64,000 nt of DNA, from positions 200,045 through 264,044 of the forward strand of contig QEOQ01000110.1 of assembly GCA_010279815.1 (NCBI GenBank), written 5' to 3'. Of the stretch, positions 57,045 to 64,000 are shown piece by piece. Under the pieces are notes generated by a model. It made no database searches, was not told where the DNA came from, and worked only from the letters and a program-made list of their open reading frames with translations. Source of the DNA: Brachionus plicatilis. Taxonomy: Eukaryota; Rotifera; Eurotatoria; Ploima; Brachionidae. The position numbers and the translations under genes are program-made. Every line of letters begins with the position of its first letter. Position 1 is the stretch's first letter.

Positions 57045-57800
57045 TAATTTTTAAAATATGATATTTGAGATTACAATTAATAAAATTTTAAGACAAAATA
57101 TTATATGGTCAGTAAAATAATGTATATTTAATCAGTTAATAAACTTCAGTAAATTAATTAAAAAGAAATAGCAAAAATATTTATTTATTCAGTAAATTTA
57201 TTGATTTTTCTTAGCAAAAGTATTTTAATCTGCAGTAAAATTTATTTAGCTAAATAATACAAAAAAATAGCAATAATTTCAAAAAAATAATTAAATGTTC
57301 AGTTAATATAATATTATTAAATCAATAAATCCAATTCAGTAAATTAATTAAAAAGAAATACCCAAAATATTTATTTATTCAGTAAATTTATTGAATTTTA
57401 GTTAACTGACAGTAAAATTACTGTTTGATGAGTGCTCTTTTAGCATTTTTCGGGCGTCCAGGCCCACGCATTTTGGACTCTGTTTCAAAAGTGCCTTTAG
57501 GGTCGTATATTTTTCCAAAACCACACGTTTTCTTAAAAACATGTGCCTCGATTTCTTCAGCTTAAACGTCAGTATCATCTCTACGATAATAACTTATGCG
57601 CTGCTCAGATGATGTCGTATTGTTATTATAATTAGCTAAAAAATAATTTTGCTGACCAATATACAATTCTGCTGATGAAAAAATAATTTTGATGACAAAA
57701 TAATTTTCTGAATAAAATTTACTGATGGGATAATCATTTTTACTGAATAAAATATTATATTTACTGATTAATTCTATTATTTTTACTGAAGCGATAATAA
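57045..57800. mobile_element. Element with repeated CAGTAAA/TTTACTG ends around a small coding relic
   Basis: The left part (57045-57420) repeats CAGTAAATTAATTAAAAAGA and TTTATTCAGTAAATTTATTG twice (57149-57214, 57332-57395) plus further CAGTTAA/CAGTAAA words. The right part (57630-57800) has the mirrored words TTTACTGAATAAA and TTTACTGAT. The centre is the GC-richer coding relic 57418-57621. Inverted subterminal repeats on both sides suggest a transposon. Borders are approximate. Confidence 0.5.
57418..57621 (-). pseudogene. Short unrecognised coding relic with AT-hook-like motif
   Basis: The minus frame reads EQRISYYRRDDTDV, stop, AEEIEAHVFKKTCGFGKIYD, PKGTFETESKMR, then GPGRPKNAKRALIKQ and a stop. 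GC is well above the flanks. GRPK is AT-hook-like. One in-frame TAA. Probably part of a transposon protein; family not recognised. Confidence 0.45.
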
Positions 57801-58143
57801 TATGCCAAATATTATTTAGATCATTTGATCCAAAAAATTAAAACCAGCAAACTTCATAATTCGAAATAAAGATAAAATAAAAAATTTAGGATAGAAGAAA
57901 AAAGTAACTGAATTTAAAATAATAAGTCTTTATATTTTATGTAACGTAAATTAAAAAAAATCAATTTTTAATAGAAATATAAAATTTACTTATCTATTTT
58001 GTTAAACATTAACACTGTAAAAACAAATGCTTATTTTGATAGAGAAAAATATAAAATAAAAATGAATAATAATTGTTTTTATCTTGATTAAAAAATATAT
58101 AATCAAAGGTAAAGTAAAGTTTCGAAATTAGAATTTCGAAGAA

Positions 58144-59768
58144 CTATTGCAAAGGCAATTTTTCACCTTTTGATAAGCGATACCTTATAAAATTTAAAGT
58201 TTTATCTTTCAAAAATTTGCCTTTATGGTAGAACTTAATCGCACTTAGCCATTGATTCAAATTCCAACTTTTCCATGCTTTCAAATTTGGCGATACTTTA
58301 AACTTTTTGTCCGGTCTTTGCCATCCATTTTCACCGTAAATTTCATTCAACACTCTTACAGGATCACAAGGAACAAGAAATTTTTCTTCATGAAGCTCAG
58401 CTGAACAAATACCAGAGAATTTGCTGAATAAAGTTCTCTTTACTTGACGTCCACTGTGATAAGGAAACCATTGATGAGTTTCATTTAATTCGTAGGTAAA
58501 GAATAAATCAATGTGAAATGCATTTTCTTGGCCGATTCTGAATTCCAGACTATCATTGTCCAGTCCAAATTTTAAGCTTAATGGAATCAGTCTGTCATTT
58601 ATCAGGAAATTTTCTATTTCAGAATCGAATTGATCCGAATATAAACTAAGATCAGCATCTGTTGTGTGAGGTATAATACCACATTCCCTATACCAACCCA
58701 ACAATGTTCCTGCCATGAGCCAGTAGACTTTTTGATTTGACTCTAGTAAATCTTTAATATAACTAAATCTAGAAACAAAAAAAGTTGTTTTGACTACATT
58801 TTGTTTTTGTATTTTATAAGTTGATTCAGCAAGTTGTTGATTACATTCAGTAAATTTTGAATGCTTGTATTGATACAAAAAATGACTTGTATCTAATGGA
58901 ACTGTAAAAAATCTCGATTTGTGCTCAATAACAACTGTTTTGAATCTTTATTTTAATTATTAGATAAATTCTAGTTTAATTTTGAAATATAAATAAAAAA
59001 ATCTTAAAATACTTGTTTAAAGCTCTATTGAAGTCAGAGAATGATTTTGTCATAGAGTCTATTTTAAAATCATCTTGAGGAATCCAGTAAAAGTTTCCAC
59101 GAGGATACATTATTGAAACATGATAGTAAAATTGTCCACATTTGATGTAGATGCTTGCTGGAATTAAAAGATCAAAATCTTTAAAATTTGTTGGAATGAT
59201 ATTACATTTGAGGTTAAATGAAGCTAAATCCTAAAAATCAATTTTTTTTTTAAATTTTTTTATTTTAAATTTATAAATTCGTTACTTTGAAAAATTTAGA
59301 TAAATATTTTATGTCTAGCAGAAATGACATTAAAAAAGATTTATTTTGATCTTGTTGTTCATTGATTTTATCTATTTCTGATTCTTGGTATATATCTGTA
59401 ATTATATTAGTGAATACATTTGGATCTCCTAGTATAGCTTTGTTGGTGAACAAAATACGATTAATAGTGGCAAATTGTTGAGATTCATCACTGGAAAAAT
59501 CTCTCCAAGAATCATTTTTTGTAACAAAAGAAATTGGCAAACGAAAATAATAATTTGAATAGACTTTTAAACTGTTCCAAAAATTTATATAATTTTTTTC
59601 AGGATCTATATCAGCAATTGAATTTTTTTGATCATTTGTATTGTCTTTTGAATTTTTTTTTAAATAATTGGCAACATTTTTAAATTGAATAAACAAAACA
59701 ACAAAACTTATTATTGAAAATGTTAGCAGAACTTTTCGATTCTTCAACATCTTTTTGCTCAGATTCAT
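58144..59768 (-). CDS. Fukutin-like (LicD-type) type II membrane transferase, copy 2
   Basis: Mirror image of the gene at 51480-53101: exons 59286-59768, 59013-59230, 58144-58945; 500 residues. Exon lengths are equal except for one extra C-terminal codon (Gln). The catalytic half differs by one residue near the end (Met to Leu); about seven differences cluster in the N-terminal anchor and stem. Introns are also nearly identical. Similarity starts about ten bases before ATG and stops at the stop codon. Both copies are open, so both may be expressed. Confidence 0.9.
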
Positions 59769-60706
59769 CTAAACAATGCAATTTTTTTCCTCTTAATAGA
59801 TTGTAAGTTTTTAATTTAGATTTGATCAAATGAGATAAAATAGTTTGCTTAGAAATTTATCTCACATTCAGTTTTTTTCGATCTTTTGACAATAAAAAAA
59901 AAAAATCCTTTAAAAAACTTTTTATCCTTTAAAAACTTAAAAACTTTAAAGTCTCCTAAAAAAAGAATGTATTATTTGTACTTTTTGACAAAAACCCAAA
60001 TACTATAAAGTTTCCTTGATCTCTTAAAAAAAATAATGTACCTTTGTCCTTTTAAACAGATAATTTAAATTAATATTTTCCATTAATTTTAATTAAGATT
60101 TTAATCTACAATAGACGTCCTTTTTATCCTTTTTGACTTTTTCTGGTCAGAAAGAAATTAATTAATAATATTAATTAGGGTTCATAATATGAATTAATAT
60201 TATTAATTTTCGTTTACAAATTTCACAAATAAAAATAAAAATTCTCTTCTTGATGAAATCGTTCTAAAGCATTAAAACATAAAAAAAAAACTTTTAATTT
60301 TTTCTTCGAAATTTAGGATTCATAATTCAATAGAAGATCAAAATTTCTGTTTAATTAATTAAAAATTAATTAACATTAATTAATTAATTAATTATTTTGA
60401 CAAACAGACTAGTTTTTTAGTTTTAATTTATAATAAATTTTATTTTTCCTATACTAATTTGATTTTAAAATTCAGATTTTTGAATAAATTTTGAGTATGA
60501 AACCTTAAAATTTCTTTATTTCCTGCCCAAAAAGATTAAACATTCAAGATGGAAATTTCCAGAAATTAAGCTAGATATATTAATAACTCTTAAAGTACTA
60601 TTTTTAATAATAATTGCAAAATAAAACACTTCATCATCTGGAAATTAATAAATTTTTGTTTTTAATTTAAAAAGAACTTCTAAATACAGAGATATCATTA
60701 CAAAAG
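59769..60706. other. AT-rich intergenic stretch
   Basis: Low-complexity DNA with an (TTAA)n-like patch at about 60357-60393 and TTTAATCC/TCCTTTAAAAA words near 59905-60045. No gene is seen. Confidence 0.5.
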
Positions 60707-60714
60707 CTTATAAT

Positions 60715-61337
60715 TAGTGTTGGGCGGCGGCCAAGCCTGGCCGGTCCGAACGCGGCCAAAATAAGGCGGCCAGGCCGGCGGCCAAAAATCTGGACCGCTG
60801 AGTTGGCCGGCCAAAACAAAGACGGACGGCCAAATGTACGGCCAAACTTAAAACGGACGGCCACATGTACGGCCAAACTTAAAACGGACGGCCACTTTGG
60901 CGGCCAGATAAAATCAGCGGTAAAAAATTTCTGTGAAAAAATTTTTGATGTTCTTTTAAGTTTTTAATGAAAAGAAACGAAACGTTTTCAAATATTACAT
61001 ACAAATCTCTAACTTCTAATCAAGAAAAATAAATTCAAAAATTTAGCTTTATCAAGAAATAATTCAAAAACTTAGCTTTTTTTGGCCGGCCAACTTCGCG
61101 GTCCTAATTTTTGGCCGCCGGTCTGGCCGCCAAAGTGGCCGTCCGTTTTAGGGCTGGCCGTACATTTGGCCGTCCGTCTATGTTTTGGCCGGCCAACTCA
61201 GCGGTCCAGATTTTTGGCCGCCGGCCTGGCCGCCAAAGTGGCCGTCCGCCTTTATAACCGTCCGTCTAGGCGGTCTTGTTCGCAGTTTAAAAAATTTTTG
61301 GCTGCATCAATGGCCGTTTGTACGGTTCCCAACACTA
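60715..61337. mobile_element. Non-autonomous hAT element, GC-rich, perfect 8-bp TSD
   Basis: Begins TAGTGTTGGG and ends CCCAACACTA; flanked by CTTATAAT at 60707-60714 and 61338-61345. 623 bp. Both arms are packed with GGCCGGCC, GGACGGCC and GGCGGCC words, mirrored about an AT-rich centre (about 60905-61080), including a tandem ACGGACGGCCA unit of 31-32 bp (60816-60899). Overlapping ORFs (60667-60876, 61082-61369, 61185-61394) are repeat translations with no protein character. TIR and TSD length place it in the hAT superfamily. Confidence 0.92.
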
Positions 61338-61700
61338 CTTATAATTTTAATGATTCTTTATATTTCTGAAATAATATCTCAAGCAATCAATTAATCCAGA
61401 AATCTTTTATAAAATATGAAATTTTCACTAATTTTTTTTTTGAGAAATCTTTAAAAGGATCTTTAAACATTATTTTTCACGGTTGAACCGATTTTATTTG
61501 TATTCAATAAAAATAAAATACTTAATTTAGACAAAAGATTCAAAAATAAATGAGCATATTAATATGCTCAATTATTTAAAAATTATTATGTATCGAATTC
61601 GAACTGATATCTAATAATTTTTAATAGTTGATCATGATTCTTAATTTTTCTCTATCTAATTCTGAACATGCAAAAAAAATTTTTTAAAATCACTTGTAAC

Positions 61701-62042
61701 TAGGGGTGGGAAACCGGTTCCAAAATGGAACCGGTTTGGGGAACCGGTTCGAAGATGGAACCGGTTTGGGGAACCGGTTCGAAGATGGAACCGGTTTGGG
61801 GAACCGGTTCGAAGATGGAACCGGTTTGGTGAACCGGTTCGAAGATGAAACCGGTTTGGTGAACCGGTTCGAAGATGAAACCGGTTTGGTGAACCGGTTC
61901 GAAGTTGGAACCGGTTTGGTGAACCGGTTCGAAGATGGAACCGGTTTGGTGAACCGGTTCGAAGATGGAACCGGTTTGGTGAACCGGTTCGAAGATGTTA
62001 CCGGTTTGGTGAACCGGTTCGAAGATGAAACCGGTTTGGTGA
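61701..62042. repeat. 30-bp minisatellite with paired AACCGGTT palindromes
   Basis: About 11 units of GAACCGGTTCGAAGATGGAA plus CCGGTTTGGT, with small changes. Each unit has two ACCGGT cores. It encodes in one frame an 11-fold GLVNRFEDGT-type decapeptide (61706-62056), but flanking sequence gives no gene. It is preceded by TAGGGGTGGGAAACC at 61701, which looks like a hAT-type terminus. Confidence 0.9.
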
Positions 62043-62096
62043 ATATGAAAAATTAAAAAATCTTATTTAAAAAAAAAATTAAAATTAAAAAATTTT

Positions 62097-62331
62097 AGAG
62101 AAAAAATTTTCATTAGAATTAATTTTGCTTTTCGAAAAAGAAAATATTTGAATTTGTTCTTAGATGCATGCTTTTAGAAAATAAATTATTTTAACTTTAT
62201 AAAATATATTAATTTTGTCTGAATCCTGAGCTAAAAAAATTTTTTTTTCTAAAAGCATGCATCTTAGAACAAATTCAAAAATTTTCTTTTTCGAAAAGCA
62301 AAATTAATTCTAATGAATATTTTTTCTCTTC
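62097..62331. mobile_element. Small foldback with about 80-bp arms
   Basis: Left arm GAGAAAAAATTTTCATTAGA through CTTTTCGAAAAAGAAAAT to GATGCATGCTTTTAGAAAA; the right arm is its reverse complement with a few changes, ending near 62331. No ORF. Confidence 0.8.
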
Positions 62332-62807
62332 TCATAATTGCTTAATGTTCGCTTTAAAAAAATAGTTTTGAATAGTATTTAAAAAATTTAGCTAGTCAGT
62401 TTAATTCATGTGAAGTTTTTTTCATGAAAACAGTGTAAAATTTTTTTTTAGCATAAAAAATTTTTATTCGATAAAAAAAGCAACAAAAAAATTAATAAAA
62501 ATTTTTTGATAAAATGACATATTATAATTAAAATAGAAATTATTTTATTCAATCAAAAACTTTTACAACTGCTATGCCTAATTTTTTTTTTTTAAATATT
62601 GCACAAAAAACTCCATATGGTTCTTAGCAGAAACTGTTATAGATTTTTTAAACGTTTTCACGTTTTTTCGGGATTGGTGTTTCTTAATAAAAAATAAAAT
62701 CTTTTTCTATTGTATTTACATGTTTATTGATATTTTAACCCACTATATAAATGATGCATTTTAAAATTTTAATCTATTTAATTAAATTTACAATAAATAT
62801 TTGAAAA

Positions 62808-64000
62808 TTGAAAATGTCGCTACCAATGACAAGCGAATCAGCTTTGCTTTTGTCCCCAGGATCGAAACGAAAAAACGAAGAAAGACGTAACACAAGTCAT
62901 GTGTGGCAACATATGAAAAAAAATCCTGAACAAAAAAAAATAGTTTGTGTTTATGAAAATTGCTCAAAATTTTACGCTGAATCGACAAGTACTAGAGTTT
63001 TGGCAAATCATCTGAAAGTTGAGCACAATGTTACAAAGCCTTCTTTTGAAGATTCTGACTCTGAGTTTGAAAATATCACAAGTCCAAAAGTCATTCGAGT
63101 ATCAGAACAATCACGAATCACCGATTTGTTTTTGACTTTTTTAATTAATAATATTCAAGCATTTATGTTAGCTGATGATCCGGATTTTAAAAGATTCATC
63201 TACAGTTTAAATAACAAATATATTATTCCTTGTAGAAAAACTGTTAGAGAAAAGATCAAGTTAAGATATGAAATTTGTTTGAATAACATTAAAGAAATGC
63301 TGAAATCAATTAATTCAAAAATTCATGTCACAATTGATATTTGGACATCTCATTGTAATGAGCCCTATATGTCTGTCACGGTTCATTTTGTGAATAATAA
63401 TTGGAAATTGACAAGCATGCTTCTTGATGTTTTTTATTTTCCACATCCTCATGACGCTATATTTATACTTGAAAATTTGAATAGAGTAATTATATTTTTC
63501 TAAATAATTGATTTGAAAAATTAATTATTTTCTTAGGTTTTAGATAATTTTTCAATTAATGACAAAACTTTATCAGTTACAACCGATAATGCTTCAAACA
63601 TGGTCTGCTTTGGGGAAATGTTCTGTTGTGCTAATGAAAATCGAATGCATATTAGATGTGCTCTACATATCTTGCATCTAATTGTTCAAACTGGCCTGGA
63701 AAACGAATCAATCTCTCATCTTTTTGAAAAAATTCGTTTTTTTTGCAAAAAAATCCACAGCTCATCACGTCTAGTACAATTCCTAGATTCACAAGAAGGA
63801 TCAAACGATGAGCCTAAAATCAATGTTGTTCTTGATGTTAAGACTAGATGGAATTCGACACACGAAATGATTAAAACTGCATTGCGGATTAAAAAATCTT
63901 TAACATCAACATCAGTTCATATTTGTTCACAAGGAAATATAACATATAACCAACTTGATGATAACGATTGGTTATTAGCCGAAAAAATATGCCTTCTTCT
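62808..64000 (+). CDS. BED-finger hAT transposase (partial, runs off window)
   Basis: Exon 62808-63485 (226 codons), intron 63486-63536, exon 63537 to the window end; phase 0 junction. Residues about 28-75: BED zinc finger (HVWQHM; CVYENC; STRVLANHLKVEH with the C2-H pattern). Then the hAT core: VTIDIWTS (first catalytic Asp), VTTDNASNM (second Asp), CALHILHLIVQTGL (the conserved C-x-x-H block), KTRWNSTHEM. No stop or frameshift is seen in about 380 codons, so this copy may be active. The C-terminal hATC dimerisation region lies beyond the window. The TAGGGGTGGG at 61701 may be its left end. Confidence 0.9.

Noticed and set aside
60667..61394. GC-rich ORFs with FGRP/WPPKWP repeats
   Set aside because: They translate the repeat words of the hAT MITE in several frames; no protein family.
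61706..62056. 116-residue repeat protein (GLVNRFEDGT units)
   Set aside because: The 30-bp minisatellite is open in this frame by length alone; DNA palindromes explain the conservation better.

Overview
The window is animal nuclear DNA: extremely AT-rich, with short AT-rich GT/AG introns (about 40-70 nt) inside protein-coding genes, metazoan-specific proteins (dystrophin C-terminal region, VWDE-type von Willebrand D/EGF protein, fukutin-like transferases) and very many transposons. The base composition, the WD40 'LPNGDLVSGS' paralogues and the mix of elements fit a monogonont rotifer such as Brachionus, but that is an inference; nothing in the sequence names the species.

Layout. 1-5.7 kb: AT-rich DNA with a GC hairpin, a Tc1/mariner relic and a foldback element. 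5.7-15.4 kb and 29.2-37.5 kb: two collinear copies of one segmental duplication. Each copy carries a seven-bladed WD40 gene; each has its own private transposon insertions, so the two copies serve as natural empty/filled sites. 15.7-23.7 kb: a LINE relic and a complete 6.8-kb Ty3/gypsy retrotransposon with two identical 143-bp LTRs, gag-protease-RT-RNase H, integrase, an assembly gap, and an extra ORF in the env position encoding four C-X2-C-X11-H-X3-C fingers plus a RING-like domain. 23.7-27.1 kb: a VWDE-like gene on the minus strand. 37.5-42.7 kb: a four-exon minus-strand gene whose exon phases join into an 837-residue secreted protein: signal peptide, two apple/PAN-like modules, a cysteine-dioxygenase-like cupin and a Cu/Zn superoxide dismutase. 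44.7-46.1 kb: the C-terminal part of a dystrophin/utrophin homologue with an in-frame TAG in a leaky-type context. 46.2-47.1 kb: a nearly perfect 369-bp-arm palindrome. 48.1-49.3 kb: a degraded gypsy RT-integrase. 51.5-59.8 kb: two almost identical inverted fukutin-like genes flanking a DUF1647-like type II membrane protein gene. 60.7-64 kb: a GC-rich non-autonomous hAT element with perfect 8-bp target duplication, an AACCGGTT minisatellite, a foldback, and a BED-finger hAT transposase that runs off the end.

How it fits together. Host genes are few and mostly encode secreted, extracellular-matrix or glycosylation proteins (dystrophin anchors dystroglycan, and fukutin-type enzymes glycosylate dystroglycan, so their co-occurrence is notable but may be chance). 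Most of the remaining sequence is mobile: at least seven TIR or foldback families, MULE, hAT, Tc1, LINE and Ty3/gypsy. All functional statements are from reading motifs and gene structure; no database search was run.
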